64,000 nucleotides of DNA from Isoptericola chiayiensis (GCF_013149805.1 NZ_JABEZT010000007.1:142557-206556), one strand, 5' to 3'; counted from the stretch's first letter, positions 18,433 through 40,144 are shown. Numbers and translations: made by a program. The notes: generated from the sequence alone by a model not told the origin.

Positions 18433-18968
18433 CACTTACCAGCCTTTCCGACCTTGCGACGGACGACCTCGTCGGCGTACCGCACACCCTTGCCCTTGTA
18501 CGGCTCGGGCTTGCGGATCTTGCGGATGTTCGCCGCGACCTCGCCGACCTGCTGCTTGTCGATGCCGGCCACGGAGAACTTCGTCGGGCTCTCGACCGCG
18601 AAGGAGATGCCCTCCGGGGCGGAGACCTTCACCGGGTGCGAGAAGCCGAGGGCGAACTCGAGGTCCTGCCCCTTGGCCACCACGCGGTAACCGGTACCGA
18701 CGATCTCGAGCTTCTTCTCGTAGCCCTGCGTCACGCCGACGATCATGTTGGACAGCAGCGTGCGGGTCAGACCGTGCAGCGCACGCGACTCGCGCTCGTC
18801 GTCAGGACGACGCACCGAGAGGGTGCCGTCGTTCTGCTCGACGGTGATGGGGGCGGCGACCGTGTGGTCCAGGGTCCCCTTGGGGCCCTTGACCGTCACG
18901 AGCGCGCCGCTGATGGTGATCTCCACGCCGGACGGGACCGGAACGGGGAGCTTGCCGATTCGAGACAT
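18432..18968 (-). CDS. rplF: 50S ribosomal protein L6
   Basis: Large-subunit protein near the GTPase-associated region. 178 residues in two homologous domains; [19 protein letters not shown] start, the [20 protein letters not shown] middle and the [17 protein letters not shown] signature near the end. ATG 18968-18966. Neighbours rpsH (20-nt gap) and rplR (1-nt overlap). Confidence 0.98.
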   Translation of the reverse strand: MSRIGKLPVPVPSGVEITISGALVTVKGPKGTLDHTVAAPITVEQNDGTLSVRRPDDERESRALHGLTRTLLSNMIVGVTQGYEKKLEIVGTGYRVVAKGQDLEFALGFSHPVKVSAPEGISFAVESPTKFSVAGIDKQQVGEVAANIRKIRKPEPYKGKGVRYADEVVRRKVGKAGK

Positions 18969-18988
18969 TGGCGTCTCTCCTTTCCGGA

Positions 18989-19387
18989 TTACCAGACGTA
19001 GGCGAGGACCTCGCCGCCCACACCCTTGTCCTGCGCCTGACGGTCGGTCAGGAGGCCGGAGGAGGTGGACAGGATGGCCACGCCGAGGCCACCGAGGACC
19101 TTGGGCAGGTTGGTGGACTTCGCGTAGACGCGCAGGCCGGGCTTGGACACGCGGCGCACGCCGGTCAGCGCGCGCTCACGGCTCGGGCCGTACTTGAGGG
19201 TGAGGGTGAGGTTCTGCCCCACCGTCGCGTCCTCGACGGTCCAGCCGGCGATGTACCCCTCGGCCTGCAGGATCTCCGCGATGCGCGACTTCAGCTTCGA
19301 GAACGGCATGGTGACCGTGTCGTGGTGCGCCGAGTTCGCGTTGCGCAGACGCGTCAGCATGTCTGCGATCGGGTCGGTCATAGTCAT
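18989..19387 (-). CDS. rpsH: 30S ribosomal protein S8
   Basis: Central-domain 16S rRNA-binding protein, also a translational regulator of spc operons in some bacteria. 132 residues: [39 protein letters not shown] and the ending [12 protein letters not shown] 19387-19385. A 76-nt gap separates it from rpsZ upstream. Confidence 0.98.
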   Translation of the reverse strand: MTMTDPIADMLTRLRNANSAHHDTVTMPFSKLKSRIAEILQAEGYIAGWTVEDATVGQNLTLTLKYGPSRERALTGVRRVSKPGLRVYAKSTNLPKVLGGLGVAILSTSSGLLTDRQAQDKGVGGEVLAYVW

Positions 19388-19463
19388 CGGGCTCTAGCCC
19401 TTCCTCGCCGGGGTATCCGTGCGGTGCTCGCCGAGCACCGCACGGACCTGCGGCGTAGTGGTT

Positions 19464-19649
19464 TTACCAGCTGCTCTTGGTGACGCCGGGGAGCTCACCG
19501 CGGTGGGCCATCTCCCGCAGGCAGATCCGGCACAGGCCGAACTTGCGGTAGACCGAGTGCGGACGACCGCACCGCTGGCACCGGGTGTAGGCACGCACGG
19601 CGAACTTCGGCTTGGCGTTCGCCTTGTTGATCAGGGCCTTCTTCGCCAT
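19464..19649 (-). CDS. rpsZ: 30S ribosomal protein S14, type Z (zinc)
   Basis: A 61-residue short-form S14: [20 protein letters not shown], a four-Cys zinc ribbon (Cys24, Cys27, Cys40, Cys43) and the end [11 protein letters not shown]. The Cys-free long form that replaces it under zinc limitation is not in this window. ATG 19649-19647, only 1 nt after the rplE stop. Confidence 0.97.
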   Translation of the reverse strand: MAKKALINKANAKPKFAVRAYTRCQRCGRPHSVYRKFGLCRICLREMAHRGELPGVTKSSW

Positions 19650-19650
19650 A

Positions 19651-20223
19651 TCAGTTCTCCTTGAAGGGGAAACCGAGACGGCGCAGCAAGGAGCGGCCCT
19701 CGTCGTCGGTCGTCGCCGTGGTCACGATCGTGATGTCCATACCGCGGACACGGTCGATCTTGTCCTGGTTGATCTCGTGGAACATCGACTGCTCCGTGAG
19801 ACCGAACGTGTAGTTGCCGTGGCCGTCGAACTGCTTCGGGCTCAGACCGCGGAAGTCGCGGATGCGCGGCAGCGCGATCGACAGCAGCCGGTCGAGGAAC
19901 TCCCACATGCGGTCGCCGCGCAGCGTGACGTGCGCACCGATCGGCATGCCCTCGCGCAGCTTGAACTGCGCGATGGACTTCTTCGCCCGGTTGATCGCCG
20001 GCTTCTGACCCGTGATCGCCGTGAGGTCGCGGATCGCGCCCTCGATGAGCTTCGAGTCCTTGGCGGCGTCACCGACACCCATGTTGACGACGATCTTCGT
20101 CAGACCGGCGACCTGGTGGAGGTTCTCGTGGCCGAACTCCTCGCGGAGCGCCGCGACGATCTCCTCGCGGTACTTCTGCTTGAGGCGCGGCAGCGCCGGT
20201 GCCTCGAGAGTGGTGTCGGTCAT
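19651..20223 (-). CDS. rplE: 50S ribosomal protein L5
   Basis: Binds 5S rRNA and forms part of the central protuberance. 190 residues including [40 protein letters not shown] and [22 protein letters not shown] 20223-20221 shares a base with the rplX stop. Confidence 0.98.
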   Translation of the reverse strand: MTDTTLEAPALPRLKQKYREEIVAALREEFGHENLHQVAGLTKIVVNMGVGDAAKDSKLIEGAIRDLTAITGQKPAINRAKKSIAQFKLREGMPIGAHVTLRGDRMWEFLDRLLSIALPRIRDFRGLSPKQFDGHGNYTFGLTEQSMFHEINQDKIDRVRGMDITIVTTATTDDEGRSLLRRLGFPFKEN

Positions 20224-20564
20224 CAGATGTCCTTCCCGGAACGCTTGGCGTAGCGGACGCGCACCGTGCGGGTGCGACCGTCCTGCTCGACCTCCTCGAG
20301 GCGGAAGCCCACGCGGGTCGGCTTCTTGGTCTCGGGGTCGACCAGCATCACGTTGGACACGTGGATCGGGGCCTCGACCGTCTCGATGCCACCCGTGCGG
20401 GTGCCGCGCGCCGACTGGCCGGCCTTCACGTGCTTGGTCACGCGCTGGACGCCCTCGACGACGACACGGTCGGTGTCGGTCAGGACCTCGAGCACGCGGC
20501 CCGTCTTGCCCTTGTCGCGACCAGCGATCACCTGGACCTGGTCGCCCTTCTTGATCTTCGCCAT
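20223..20564 (-). CDS. rplX: 50S ribosomal protein L24
   Basis: Assembly initiator of the 50S subunit. 113 residues with an N-terminal KOW motif ([20 protein letters not shown]) and the [20 protein letters not shown] region. ATG 20564-20562, 2 nt after the rplN stop. Confidence 0.97.
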   Translation of the reverse strand: MAKIKKGDQVQVIAGRDKGKTGRVLEVLTDTDRVVVEGVQRVTKHVKAGQSARGTRTGGIETVEAPIHVSNVMLVDPETKKPTRVGFRLEEVEQDGRTRTVRVRYAKRSGKDI

Positions 20565-20566
20565 GG

Positions 20567-20935
20567 TCAGAGCACCTCCGGGGCCAGCGAGATGATCTTC
20601 ATGAACCGCTTGTCACGCAGCTCACGGCCGACCGGGCCGAAGATACGGGTGCCACGGGGCTCGCCGTCGTTCTTCAGGATCACGGCGGCGTTCTCGTCGA
20701 ACTTGATGTAGGAACCGTCGGGACGACGGCGCTCCTTGACGGTCCGGACGATGACGGCCTTGACGACATCGCCCTTCTTCACGTTGCCGCCCGGGATCGC
20801 GTCCTTGACGGTGGCGACGATGGTGTCGCCGATACCGGCGTAGCGACGGCCGGAGCCACCGAGAACGCGGATGCAGAGGATCTCCTTGGCACCCGTGTTG
20901 TCGGCGACCCGCAGTCGCGACTCCTGCTGGATCAT
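20567..20935 (-). CDS. rplN: 50S ribosomal protein L14
   Basis: Bridge protein of the 50S subunit. 122 residues: [40 protein letters not shown] and [27 protein letters not shown] 20935-20933. The 134-nt gap to rpsQ upstream is the largest inside the spc run; I see no gene in it. Confidence 0.98.
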   Translation of the reverse strand: MIQQESRLRVADNTGAKEILCIRVLGGSGRRYAGIGDTIVATVKDAIPGGNVKKGDVVKAVIVRTVKERRRPDGSYIKFDENAAVILKNDGEPRGTRIFGPVGRELRDKRFMKIISLAPEVL

Positions 20936-21069
20936 CGATTGATCTCCTGTCGTCGAGCTGGTTCTCGGCCCGGGCTGTCCCGGGCGAGCCTGGCCGAACG
21001 GATAGTTGCTGTGGTGGGGACCCGGCGCATACGTGTGTCACACCGCGCCCCCACCGGGGAAGGTCTGTC

Positions 21070-21354
21070 TTACTTCGCCTTCTCGAGGATCTCCACCAGG
21101 CGCCACCGCTTGGTCGCGGACAGCGGGCGGGTCTCCATGATGACGACCAGGTCGCCGATGCCGGCGGTGTTCTGCTCGTCGTGCACCTTGACCTTGTTGG
21201 TGCGGCGCATGACCTTGCCGTAGAGGGGGTGCTTCACGCGGTCCTCGACGGCGACGACGATGGTCTTGGCCATCTTGTCGCTGACGACGTAGCCACGGCG
21301 CACCTTGCGGGTCGACCGCTCCTCGGTGGTCACCGTCTCGGTGTTCTCGCTCAT
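21070..21354 (-). CDS. rpsQ: 30S ribosomal protein S17
   Basis: Early-assembly 16S-binding OB-fold protein. 94 residues with [20 protein letters not shown], the [19 protein letters not shown] motif and [23 protein letters not shown] use the ATG 21354-21352 (GAGG 6 nt upstream); a GTG at 21369 would add five residues and overlap the rpmC stop. Confidence 0.96.
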   Translation of the reverse strand: MSENTETVTTEERSTRKVRRGYVVSDKMAKTIVVAVEDRVKHPLYGKVMRRTNKVKVHDEQNTAGIGDLVVIMETRPLSATKRWRLVEILEKAK

Positions 21355-21361
21355 CAGTGCC

Positions 21362-21601
21362 TCACTCACTCACGCTCGGGGCCGTACGGATGCCGAGCTC
21401 GCGCTCGCGCAGGACCGTGTAGATCCGCGCGATGTCGCGCTTGACCGCCTTGAGGCGGCCGTGCGACTCGAGCTGGCCGGTGGCGGCCTGGAAGCGCAGG
21501 TTGAAGAGCTCTTCCTTCGACTCCTTGAGCTTCGCGACGAGGGTCTCGTCGTCGAAGCCGTCGAGGTCGGCGGGGGCCAGGCCCTGGGTACCGATAGCCA
21601 T
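21362..21601 (-). CDS. rpmC: 50S ribosomal protein L29
   Basis: A 79-residue helical protein at the tunnel exit: [40 protein letters not shown] and [22 protein letters not shown] 21601-21599 shares one base with the rplP stop. The long upstream open frame is a shadow of rplP and rpsC. Confidence 0.97.
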   Translation of the reverse strand: MAIGTQGLAPADLDGFDDETLVAKLKESKEELFNLRFQAATGQLESHGRLKAVKRDIARIYTVLRERELGIRTAPSVSE

Positions 21602-22020
21602 CAGTTCGCACCACCTTCGCGCACCACGAAACGGCACTTCATCGGAAGCTTGTGCATCGCGCGGCGCAGGGCCTCGCGTGCCAAGTCCTCGGGGACACCG
21701 GCCAACTCGAAGACGACGCGGCCGGGCTTGACGTTGGCGACCCACCACTCCGGGGAGCCCTTGCCGGAACCCATGCGGGTCTCGGCGGGCTTCTTGGTCA
21801 GCGGGCGGTCCGGGTAGATGTTGATCCAGACCTTGCCGCCACGCTTGATGTGGCGGGTCATCGCGATACGAGCAGCCTCGATCTGGCGGTTCGTGACGTA
21901 GGCGGGCTCGAGAGCCTGGATGCCGTAGTCGCCGAACGAGATCGTGGTGCCACCCTTGGCCACGCCGGAGCGCTTGGGGTGGTGCTGCTTGCGGTGCTTG
22001 AGCCTGCGCGGGATCAGCAT
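21601..22020 (-). CDS. rplP: 50S ribosomal protein L16
   Basis: Organises the A-site region of the 50S subunit. 139 residues: [39 protein letters not shown] and [23 protein letters not shown] 22020-22018, 3 nt after the rpsC stop. Predicted late-assembly protein. Confidence 0.98.
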   Translation of the reverse strand: MLIPRRLKHRKQHHPKRSGVAKGGTTISFGDYGIQALEPAYVTNRQIEAARIAMTRHIKRGGKVWINIYPDRPLTKKPAETRMGSGKGSPEWWVANVKPGRVVFELAGVPEDLAREALRRAMHKLPMKCRFVVREGGAN

Positions 22021-22023
22021 GAC

Positions 22024-22866
22024 TCAGGCCTCCGTTCCGGACTCGGGGGCCGCGGCCTGGTCGGCCGGGGCCGGCGCGTCGGACGCTGCGGGCGCCTCGG
22101 CAGCGGACTGCTTCGGCTGCGACTGACGCTCGTTGCGGTCGTTGCGACGCGGACCGCGACGCTCGCCACCACGGCCACCACGGCCCTGACGGGGAGCGGC
22201 GGCGGCCTGCTGCGCGGCGAACTCCTTCTCGGTGAGGTCGCCCTTGTAGACCCAGACCTTCACGCCGATGCGGCCGAACGTCGTCCGGGCCTCGAAGAAG
22301 CCGTAGTCGATGTTCGCGCGCAGCGTGTGCAGCGGCACACGACCCTCGCGGTAGAACTCCGACCGGCTCATCTCGGCACCGCCGAGGCGACCCGCGACCT
22401 GCACGCGGATGCCCTTCGCGCCGGCGCGCTGCGCGGACTGGATGCCCTTGCGCATGGCGCGACGGAAGGAGACGCGGCTCGCGAGCTGCTCGGCGATGCC
22501 CTGTGCGACCAGCTGCGCGTCGATCTCGGCGTTCTTGACCTCGAGGATGTTGAGCTGGACCTGCTTGCCCGTGAGCTTCTCGAGCTCGCCGCGGATGCGG
22601 TCGGCCTCGGCACCGCGCCGGCCGATGACGATGCCCGGACGCGCCGTGTGGATGTCCACGCGGACGCGGTCGCGGGTGCGCTCGATCTCGACCTTGGAGA
22701 TGCCGGCCCGCTCGAGGCCGGTGCTCATGAGCTTGCGGATCTCGACGTCCTCGCGGACGTAGTCGCGGTACCGCTGACCAGGCTTGGTGCTGTCGGCGAA
22801 CCAGCGCGACCGGTGGTCGGTGGTGATGCCGAGGCGGTACCCGTGCGGGTGAATCTTCTGCCCCAC
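22024..22866 (-). CDS. rpsC: 30S ribosomal protein S3
   Basis: Head protein forming part of the mRNA entry helicase. 280 residues: [20 protein letters not shown], a KH type 2 domain ([20 protein letters not shown]) and the C-terminal S3 domain ([20 protein letters not shown]). The last 65 residues are an Arg/Gly-rich then Ala/Pro/Glu-rich extension not found in E. coli. ATG 22866-22864 shares a base with the rplV stop. Confidence 0.98.
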   Translation of the reverse strand: MGQKIHPHGYRLGITTDHRSRWFADSTKPGQRYRDYVREDVEIRKLMSTGLERAGISKVEIERTRDRVRVDIHTARPGIVIGRRGAEADRIRGELEKLTGKQVQLNILEVKNAEIDAQLVAQGIAEQLASRVSFRRAMRKGIQSAQRAGAKGIRVQVAGRLGGAEMSRSEFYREGRVPLHTLRANIDYGFFEARTTFGRIGVKVWVYKGDLTEKEFAAQQAAAAPRQGRGGRGGERRGPRRNDRNERQSQPKQSAAEAPAASDAPAPADQAAAPESGTEA

Positions 22867-23234
22867 TATCGGGCCCCTTCCTTCTGCTCACGCGGTGCGA
22901 CGACCACGGTGATGTGGCTGGTGCGCTTGAGGATCCGGCTGGCACGCCCCTGAGCACGCGGACGGAACCGCTTGAGGGTCGGGCCCTCGTCCACGTACAC
23001 CTCGGAGACCACGTAGTCGGTCTCGTCGAAGCGCTCGCTCGCGCGGTCGGCCTTCACCCGTGCGTTGGCCACAGCGGACTCGACGACCTTGCGGACCGGC
23101 TCGCTCGCGGCCTGCGGCGCGAACTTCAGCACCGCGACGGCCTCGGCGGCCTGCTTGCCACGGATGAGGTCCACGACGCGCCGGGCCTTCTGGGGCGTGA
23201 CACGGACGAACCGCGCCTGCGCCTTGGCTTCCAT
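22866..23234 (-). CDS. rplV: 50S ribosomal protein L22
   Basis: Lines the peptide exit tunnel. 122 residues: [20 protein letters not shown] and the beta-hairpin end [20 protein letters not shown]. The tunnel-tip hairpin shows no insertion or deletion of the macrolide-resistance type. ATG 23234-23232. Confidence 0.98.
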   Translation of the reverse strand: MEAKAQARFVRVTPQKARRVVDLIRGKQAAEAVAVLKFAPQAASEPVRKVVESAVANARVKADRASERFDETDYVVSEVYVDEGPTLKRFRPRAQGRASRILKRTSHITVVVAPREQKEGAR

Positions 23235-23278
23235 TGCTGTCCTGCTTCCTTTTCTCAGACCGTCGGGGTCGACGCCGC

Positions 23279-23560
23279 TCAGCGGCGACGGCCCTTCCGG
23301 TCGTCCTTCACGTGGCCGCGGAAAGTCCGCGTGGGGGCGAACTCGCCCAGCTTGTGGCCGACCATCGCCTCGGTCACGAAGACCGGGACGTGCTTGCGGC
23401 CGTCGTGCACGGCGAAGGTGTGACCGAGGAAGTCGGGCGTGATGACCGACCGACGGGACCAGGTCTTGATGACGTTCTTGGTCCCCTTCTCGTTCTGGAC
23501 GTCCACCTTCTTCTGCAGGTGGTCGTCGACGAAGGGGCCCTTCTTCAGGCTACGAGGCAT
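23279..23560 (-). CDS. rpsS: 30S ribosomal protein S19
   Basis: Head protein bridging to tRNA. 93 residues: [40 protein letters not shown] and [23 protein letters not shown] 23560-23558, 15 nt after rplB. Confidence 0.98.
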   Translation of the reverse strand: MPRSLKKGPFVDDHLQKKVDVQNEKGTKNVIKTWSRRSVITPDFLGHTFAVHDGRKHVPVFVTEAMVGHKLGEFAPTRTFRGHVKDDRKGRRR

Positions 23561-23575
23561 CTGTCAGGCTCCTTA

Positions 23576-24412
<837 letters not shown>

Positions 24413-24443
24413 GGAAGTAGTCCTCGATCTGCTCTCGTGCGGC

Positions 24444-24746
24444 TCAGCCGACCGGACCGCCGAAGATGTCGATCGAACCCTCGCGGAGGGTGACGATCGC
24501 ACGCTTCGTGTCCTTGCGCTTGCCCAGGCCGTAGCGCGTGCGACGCGCCTTGCCCTTGCGGTTGATCGTGTTCACCGAGGCGACCTTGACGCCGAACACC
24601 TGCTCGACCGCGATCTTGATCTCGGTCTTGTTGGCGTCCGGGGCCACGACGAAGGTGTACTTGCCCTCGTCGAGGAGGTTGTAGGACTTCTCGGAGACGA
24701 CCGGCGCGATCAGGATGTCGCGCGGGTCCTTCGTCACGGCGGTCAC
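24444..24746 (-). CDS. rplW: 50S ribosomal protein L23
   Basis: Tunnel-exit protein and docking site for trigger factor and SRP. 100 residues: [20 protein letters not shown] and [23 protein letters not shown] start 24746-24744 overlaps the rplD stop as GTGA. Confidence 0.97.
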   Translation of the reverse strand: MTAVTKDPRDILIAPVVSEKSYNLLDEGKYTFVVAPDANKTEIKIAVEQVFGVKVASVNTINRKGKARRTRYGLGKRKDTKRAIVTLREGSIDIFGGPVG

Positions 24747-25441
24747 TTGGCGGCCTCCTTGGCGGTCGCTGCTTCACCCTCGGTCGCGACGGCCTTCACG
24801 GACTTGCCCGTGGCCGGGCCCGCCAGGAACGCGTCGAGCGCACCCTGCGTGAAGACGACGTCGTCGGAGACGAGCACGTCGTAGGTGTTCAGCTGGTCCG
24901 CGGTCAGCAGGTGGACCTGCTCGACGTTGCGGAGCGACTTGACGGTCACCTCGTCCGAGCGCTCGGTCACGACCAGCACGTGGGTGCTGTCGGTCAGCGC
25001 GGAGAGCGTGCCGAGAGCGGTCTTGGTCGAGGGCACGCCGTCGAGGCCGAAGCCCGACACCACGTGCACGCGGCCGGCGCGCGCCCGGTCCGACAGGGCA
25101 CCGCGCAGGGCGGCGGCCTTCATCTTCTTCGGGGTGCGCTGGTCGTACGAGCGCGGCTGCGGGCCGTGGACGGTGCCACCGCCGGCGAACTGCGGGGCGC
25201 GGACCGAACCCTGGCGGGCGCGGCCGGTGCCCTTCTGCTTGTACGGCTTCTTGCCACCACCGCGCACGTCGGCGCGGGTCTTGGTGGCTGCGGTGCCCTG
25301 GCGCGACGCAGCGCGCTGGGCGACGACCACCTGGTGGATCAGGGGGACGTTCGTGGCGACGTCGAACACCTCGGCCGGGAGCTCGGCGGTGCCGGCCTTC
25401 TTGCCCGAGGCGTCGAGCACGTCGACGGTCAGGTTAGCCAT
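24743..25441 (-). CDS. rplD: 50S ribosomal protein L4
   Basis: Tunnel-constriction protein; in E. coli also a regulator of its own operon. 232 residues: [20 protein letters not shown], the tunnel loop [20 protein letters not shown] and the C-terminal domain with [20 protein letters not shown] 25441-25439; C-terminal Ala/Lys/Glu tail. Confidence 0.98.
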   Translation of the reverse strand: MANLTVDVLDASGKKAGTAELPAEVFDVATNVPLIHQVVVAQRAASRQGTAATKTRADVRGGGKKPYKQKGTGRARQGSVRAPQFAGGGTVHGPQPRSYDQRTPKKMKAAALRGALSDRARAGRVHVVSGFGLDGVPSTKTALGTLSALTDSTHVLVVTERSDEVTVKSLRNVEQVHLLTADQLNTYDVLVSDDVVFTQGALDAFLAGPATGKSVKAVATEGEAATAKEAAK

Positions 25442-25446
25442 CGGTC

Positions 25447-26100
25447 TCAGGCTCCCTTCGCGGCGGTACGGACGAGGACGATGCCGCCCTTGGGGCCCGG
25501 GACGGCGCCCTTGACGAGCAGCAGACCCTTCTCCGCGTCGACCGCGTGGACGGTCAGGTTCTGGACGGTCTTGCGGGCGTGGCCCATGCGACCGGCCATG
25601 CGCATGCCGCGGAAGACGCGCGACGGCGTGGAGGCGCCGCCGATCGAGCCCGGCTTGCGGTGGTTGCGGTGCGCACCGTGCGAGGCGCCGACGCCGGCGA
25701 AGCCGTGACGCTTCATCACACCGGCGGTGCCCTTGCCCTTGGTGGTGCCGACGACGTCGACCACGGCGCCGGCCTCGAAGGCGGCGGCGGTGATCTCCTG
25801 GCCGAGCGTGTACTCGGAGGAGTCGTCGGTACGGATCTCGGCCACGTGACGGCGCGGCGTGACGCCGGCCTTCTCGAAGTGGCCCTTGAGCGGCTTGGTG
25901 ACCTTGCGCGGGTCGATCTGGCCGGCGGCGAGCTGGACGGCCGCGTAGCCGTCCGCCTCCGCGTCGCGGACCTGCGTCACCACGTTGGTGGGGACGGACA
26001 CGACGGTCACGGGGACGACCTTGCCGGACTCGTCCCAGGCCTGCGTCATGCCGAGCTTGGTGCCGAGCACCGCGGTCACGTTCTTCTGCTGGTTGGTCAT
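25447..26100 (-). CDS. rplC: 50S ribosomal protein L3
   Basis: Early-assembly protein near the peptidyl-transferase centre. 217 residues: [40 protein letters not shown] and [20 protein letters not shown]. The L3 loop residues linked elsewhere to pleuromutilin/linezolid resistance appear conventional. ATG 26100-26098. Confidence 0.98.
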   Translation of the reverse strand: MTNQQKNVTAVLGTKLGMTQAWDESGKVVPVTVVSVPTNVVTQVRDAEADGYAAVQLAAGQIDPRKVTKPLKGHFEKAGVTPRRHVAEIRTDDSSEYTLGQEITAAAFEAGAVVDVVGTTKGKGTAGVMKRHGFAGVGASHGAHRNHRKPGSIGGASTPSRVFRGMRMAGRMGHARKTVQNLTVHAVDAEKGLLLVKGAVPGPKGGIVLVRTAAKGA

Positions 26101-26114
26101 GATCTCTTCCAGCC

Positions 26115-26423
26115 TCAGAGCTTGATCTCGATGTTCACGTCGGCCGGCAGGTCGATACGCATCAGCGAGTCGACGGCCTTCGGCGTGGGGTCGATGATGT
26201 CGATCAGCCGCTTGTGAGTACGCATCTCGAAGTGCTCACGGCTGTCCTTGTACTTGTGAGGCGACCGGATGACGGTGAAGACGTTCTTCTCCGTCGGCAG
26301 CGGCACCGGACCCACGACCGTCGCACCAGCGCGGGTCACCGTGTCGACGATCTTGCGCGCCGAGCTGTCGATGACCTCGTGGTCGTAGGACTTGAGCCGG
26401 ATGCGGATCTTCTGTCCCGCCAT
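26115..26423 (-). CDS. rpsJ: 30S ribosomal protein S10
   Basis: Small-subunit head protein; also NusE, part of the NusB/NusG antitermination complexes. 102 residues: [40 protein letters not shown] and [23 protein letters not shown] 26423-26421. First gene of the S10 run; transcription should start in the 470-nt gap upstream. Confidence 0.98.
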   Translation of the reverse strand: MAGQKIRIRLKSYDHEVIDSSARKIVDTVTRAGATVVGPVPLPTEKNVFTVIRSPHKYKDSREHFEMRTHKRLIDIIDPTPKAVDSLMRIDLPADVNIEIKL

Positions 26424-26804
26424 GGCGTCGTCTGACTCTCTCTCTCGAACCGCTACTGTCCGACCCCCGCGCTCGGGCGTGTCGCTTAGCGCGACAGGCT
26501 CGGGCGCACCGATTGGCATGGGGCCGTTGGGTGTGGACCGCGGTGCGGACCACGACGTTTGTGCACGCCTGTCGAAACTTGTGTCTCGTGGGGCGCTCGT
26601 GCGCGTCGACAGCCGGCATCCCCACGACTCCCCCGGCAGGGGGAGGCCGCTCCTGGTACCGCCACCGACCGGAGGCCGTGGCGTGCACCGCGGTGCTACA
26701 CACTGTTCGACACGAGAAAGAACGCGCCCTTGACAGGCAACTTGACCATCTTGCCACACGAGGGCCGGTCAATCCAAGCCCTCGCGGGTGTGACGCCGGA
26801 CGCA
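26424..26804 (-). other. rpsJ upstream region
   Basis: About 380 nt without a supported gene, expected to hold the S10-operon promoter and leader on the minus strand. I could not find a convincing -35/-10 pair. A direct repeat CTTGAC (26730 and 26741, plus strand) and a TTGACC on the minus strand near 26770 are present but lack a well-placed -10. The other open frames here lack similarity. Confidence 0.4.
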
Positions 26805-26845
26805 CCCGAGGCCCGGACCCCGCTGACGGGGGCCCGGGCCTCGGG
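26805..26845 (-). terminator. Terminator after tuf
   Basis: A 12-bp perfect stem (CCCGAGGCCCGG with CCGGGCCTCGGG) extended by four more G-C pairs after one mismatch (26805-26821 with 26828-26845), 50 nt past the tuf stop on the minus strand. Confidence 0.85.
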
Positions 26846-26894
26846 ACAGGTCCGGTGGAGCTCAGCTCCCCAGGATCACCTGATGATCAGACGA

Positions 26895-28091
<1,197 letters not shown>

Positions 28092-28218
28092 TGGGTCCTC
28101 CTGGGACTTGGGTAGATGTTCCGAACGATTGCGAGTGTCGGCCGATCAAGCCTAACCCGCGGGGCGTTGCGGTTCTCCTACAGGTTGATGGTTGTGCAGG
28201 TGTTCGACCTGTGGGGAC

Positions 28219-30321
<2,103 letters not shown>

Positions 30322-30397
30322 GGTGTCTTACCCCTCGGGTCAGTGGGACGTCGGGAACCGGTGCCGGAGACCCGGCCGCGGGCCGGCTCCGGATCCG

Positions 30398-30430
30398 CGG
30401 ACGACCCCGGGGATCCCCCGGGGTCGTCCG
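30398..30430 (-). terminator. Strong hairpin between rpsG and fusA
   Basis: Perfect 15-bp GC stem (30398-30412 with 30416-30430) with a 3-nt loop, 6 nt past the rpsG stop on the minus strand. It sits inside what is normally one str operon, so it may act as a partial terminator, attenuator or mRNA-processing/stability element before fusA. Confidence 0.75.
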
Positions 30431-30436
30431 AGCGCA

Positions 30437-30907
30437 TCACCAGCGGTAGTGCGCGAAGGCCTTGTTGGACTCGGCCATCTTGTGCATGTCCTCGCGGCGC
30501 TTGACCGCGGCACCGAGACCGTTCGAGGCGTCGAGGATCTCGTTCATGAGCCGCTCGGTCATCGTCTTCTCGCGGCGGGCCCGCGAGAAGTCGGTGAGCC
30601 AGCGCAGCGCGAGGGTCGTCGAGCGCGACGGGCGCACCTCGACCGGCACCTGGTAGGTCGCACCACCGACACGGCGGGAGCGGACCTCGAGGGCCGGGCG
30701 GACGTTCTCGAGCGCGCGCTTGAGGACGACGACCGGGTCCTGGTCGGTCTTCGCCCGGACGCCCTCGAGGGCGCCGTAGACGATCGCCTCGGCGGTGGAC
30801 TTCTTGCCGTCGAGCAGCACCTTGTTGATGAGCTGCGTCACGACGGGGGACCCGTACACCGGGTCGACGATGAGCGGCCGCTTGGGGGCCGGACCCTTGC
30901 GGGGCAT
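30437..30907 (-). CDS. rpsG: 30S ribosomal protein S7
   Basis: Nucleates assembly of the 30S head. 156 residues: [20 protein letters not shown], the VKARRVGG-like rRNA-binding region ([20 protein letters not shown]) and [23 protein letters not shown] 30907-30905 shares a base with the rpsL stop. Confidence 0.98.
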   Translation of the reverse strand: MPRKGPAPKRPLIVDPVYGSPVVTQLINKVLLDGKKSTAEAIVYGALEGVRAKTDQDPVVVLKRALENVRPALEVRSRRVGGATYQVPVEVRPSRSTTLALRWLTDFSRARREKTMTERLMNEILDASNGLGAAVKRREDMHKMAESNKAFAHYRW

Positions 30908-31281
30908 CAGGCCTTCTCCTTCTTCGCGCCGTACCGGGAACGCGCCTGCTGGCGGCCCTTGACACCCTGGGTGTCGAGGGCGCCGCGCACGATCTTGTAC
31001 CGGACACCGGGCAGGTCCTTCACACGACCGCCGCGGACGAGCACGATCGAGTGCTCCTGGAGGTTGTGGCCCACACCGGGGATGTAGGCGGTCACCTCGA
31101 TACCGGAGGAGAGCTTCACACGCGCGACCTTGCGGAGCGCCGAGTTCGGCTTCTTGGGGGTGGTGGTGTACACACGGGTGCACACGCCGCGCCGCTGCGG
31201 GGAACCCTTGAGCGCCGGAGTCTTCGACTTCCCGGCCTTCGAGGTCCGGCCCTTGCGGACGAGCTGCTGGATCGTAGGCAC
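30907..31281 (-). CDS. rpsL: 30S ribosomal protein S12
   Basis: Decoding-centre protein. 124 residues: [37 protein letters not shown] and [20 protein letters not shown]. Lys43 and Lys88, whose substitution gives streptomycin resistance in other bacteria, are wild type. GTG start 31281-31279. First gene of the str unit, about 290 nt downstream of a good promoter candidate. Confidence 0.98.
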   Translation of the reverse strand: MPTIQQLVRKGRTSKAGKSKTPALKGSPQRRGVCTRVYTTTPKKPNSALRKVARVKLSSGIEVTAYIPGVGHNLQEHSIVLVRGGRVKDLPGVRYKIVRGALDTQGVKGRQQARSRYGAKKEKA

Positions 31282-31568
31282 TACGTCTCCGTCGTCTCTC
31301 GAGCTCTCGGAGGCCGTGCCGGCCCCCGACTGGTGGTCTGTTCTGGCTTGTGCGCGCCGATCGCAGGCGGCACCCGCGGCCCTCGCGGACCGCAACGCCA
31401 CTTACCACCGGCTCGATGGCCCGGGGCTGCGCTCGACCTCCTCGCCGAGGAGTGGGCGCCCGACCCGGGATGCTCGTGCGATCGTCGGCGGCGCATCCGG
31501 CCGACCGTCCGAGTGCAAGCTCGGAGGAACAGCGGAGGCACGGCACGACGGCACGGGCACGGCTTCCA

Positions 31569-31597
31569 AGACTACCCGCGGTGGCAAGCGTGGTCAA
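31569..31597 (-). promoter_or_regulatory. Candidate sigma-A promoter for rpsL-rpsG-fusA-tuf
   Basis: On the minus strand TTGACC (31597-31592), exactly 17 nt, then TAGTCT (31574-31569): 5/6 match at -35 and a TAnnnT -10. It implies a leader of about 280 nt before rpsL. Apart from this and the rpoC terminator, the 31282-31742 gap shows nothing I can support. Confidence 0.65.
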
Positions 31598-31653
31598 AGG
31601 GTGAGACGACGGCGCCGCTGTGACGTCCGTCGCCCAGGTGCCGGAGCAGGCAA

Positions 31654-31721
31654 GAACGCCGCGAGGCAGCACTCCGGGCCGGACACGGGGTCCGGCGCAC
31701 GGGTGCTGCCTCGCGGCGTTC
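31654..31721 (-). terminator. Nested hairpin terminator after rpoC
   Basis: Outer perfect 18-bp stem (31654-31671 with 31704-31721). Its 32-nt loop contains a second perfect stem (CCGGAC/GTCCGG, 31679-31684 with 31690-31695). It begins 21 nt past the rpoC stop on the minus strand. Confidence 0.88.
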
Positions 31722-31742
31722 TCGACTACCTCGGCAGGAGCA

Positions 31743-35624
<3,882 letters not shown>

Positions 35625-35678
35625 GATGTCCTACTTCCTACAGCAGATGGTCGTCTGTGTCGTCAGCTGGTCGCTGGA

Positions 35679-39191
<3,513 letters not shown>

Positions 39192-39354
39192 GAGGGGTCC
39201 TTCCCTGCAGTTCGATGGCACGCTGTACGCTCGGACGTGCGTCGGGCGCCGGACCGCTGTGGAGAAGGCCGTTCCGAGGGGTCACGACACGTGACCTCAG
39301 GGGCGGGACAACATCGGCGGGAGGGCGTCGGGACACAGGCGAGCGCAAAGCGCT
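39192..39354 (-). other. rpoB leader region
   Basis: About 160 nt between the predicted rpoB start and its candidate promoter: the untranslated leader. It contains the weaker alternative ATG at 39221 and no other gene I can support. Confidence 0.4.
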
Positions 39355-39383
39355 AGCGTAGCCGAAGTCGAAAAGAAAGTCCA
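39355..39383 (-). promoter_or_regulatory. Candidate promoter for rpoB-rpoC
   Basis: On the minus strand TGGACT (39383-39378), 17 nt, TACGCT (39360-39355). Moderate match to a housekeeping promoter in the 480-nt gap after rplL; a T/A-richer stretch (AAAGAAAGT-type, plus strand) surrounds it. The rest of the gap, 39384-39590, shows no supported gene. Confidence 0.5.
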
Positions 39384-39590
39384 CCCACGCGGGCGTGCGA
39401 GCGGACGTCCTCGGCTTCGTCGTGGTCGGAGGACGTTGTCTCGGTGGCCGCCATATGCCGCCCAAGAAACGGTACCTGGACACGCTACCCGCGCCGTCTT
39501 CCCCCCGCCACCGATCCCGACGAGCGATCCGTCACACCTGGGACCGCCACCCGGCCGGCGGCGCACCCCGGTGAGGCACCCCGGGCACGA

Positions 39591-39627
39591 CGACGGCCCG
39601 CACCCCCGGTGGGGATGCGGGCCGTCG
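39591..39627 (-). terminator. Terminator after rplL
   Basis: 12-bp stem (39591-39602 with 39616-39627), extended by C-run/G-run pairing in the loop, 44 nt past the rplL stop on the minus strand. It separates rplJ-rplL from rpoB, allowing the excess L7/L12 needed per ribosome. Confidence 0.75.
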
Positions 39628-39670
39628 CGTGGGTGATCAGATCACCGGGTGCGGCTGGTGCCGCGGGGGC

Positions 39671-40063
39671 TCACTTGAGCTCGACGGACGCGCCGGCGCC
39701 CTCGAGGGCCTCCTTGGCCTTCTCCGCGGCCTCCTTGTCGACACCCTCCAGGACCGGCTTCGGGGCGCCGTCGACCAGGTCCTTGGCCTCCTTGAGACCG
39801 AGGGACGTGAGCGCGCGCACCTCCTTGATGACCTGGATCTTCTTGTCACCGGCGGCGGTGAGGACGACGTCGAACTCCGACTGCTCCTCAGCGGCCTCGG
39901 CCTCGCCGCCACCGGCGGGGGCGCCACCGGCCACGGCCACGGCGGCCGGAGCGGCAGCGGTGACGTCGAACTTCTCCTCGAAGGCCTTCACGAACTCGGA
40001 GAGCTCGATGAGGGTCAGCTCCTCGAAGACGGACAGGAGCTCTTCGGTGCTGAGCTTCGCCAT
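39671..40063 (-). CDS. rplL: 50S ribosomal protein L7/L12
   Basis: Stalk protein recruiting translational GTPases. 130 residues: N-terminal dimerisation part ([20 protein letters not shown]), an Ala/Gly-rich hinge (about 35-55) and the C-terminal domain with [23 protein letters not shown] 40063-40061, 81 nt after rplJ. Confidence 0.98.
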   Translation of the reverse strand: MAKLSTEELLSVFEELTLIELSEFVKAFEEKFDVTAAAPAAVAVAGGAPAGGGEAEAAEEQSEFDVVLTAAGDKKIQVIKEVRALTSLGLKEAKDLVDGAPKPVLEGVDKEAAEKAKEALEGAGASVELK

Positions 40064-40144
40064 GATGGCGTTCCTTTCATTCAGCGCTTCACGGACCGTG
40101 CGGTCCGCCAGAAGCAGGGGTGATGTGTCGGCACGGCCACCTGG

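Noticed and set aside
26728..26760. TTGACA on the plus strand as a promoter
   Set aside because: No suitable -10 follows and no plus-strand gene is downstream before tuf.
35625..35678. Separate promoter or terminator between rpoB and rpoC
   Set aside because: The 54-nt gap shows no hairpin or -35/-10 pair; the two genes are almost certainly cotranscribed.
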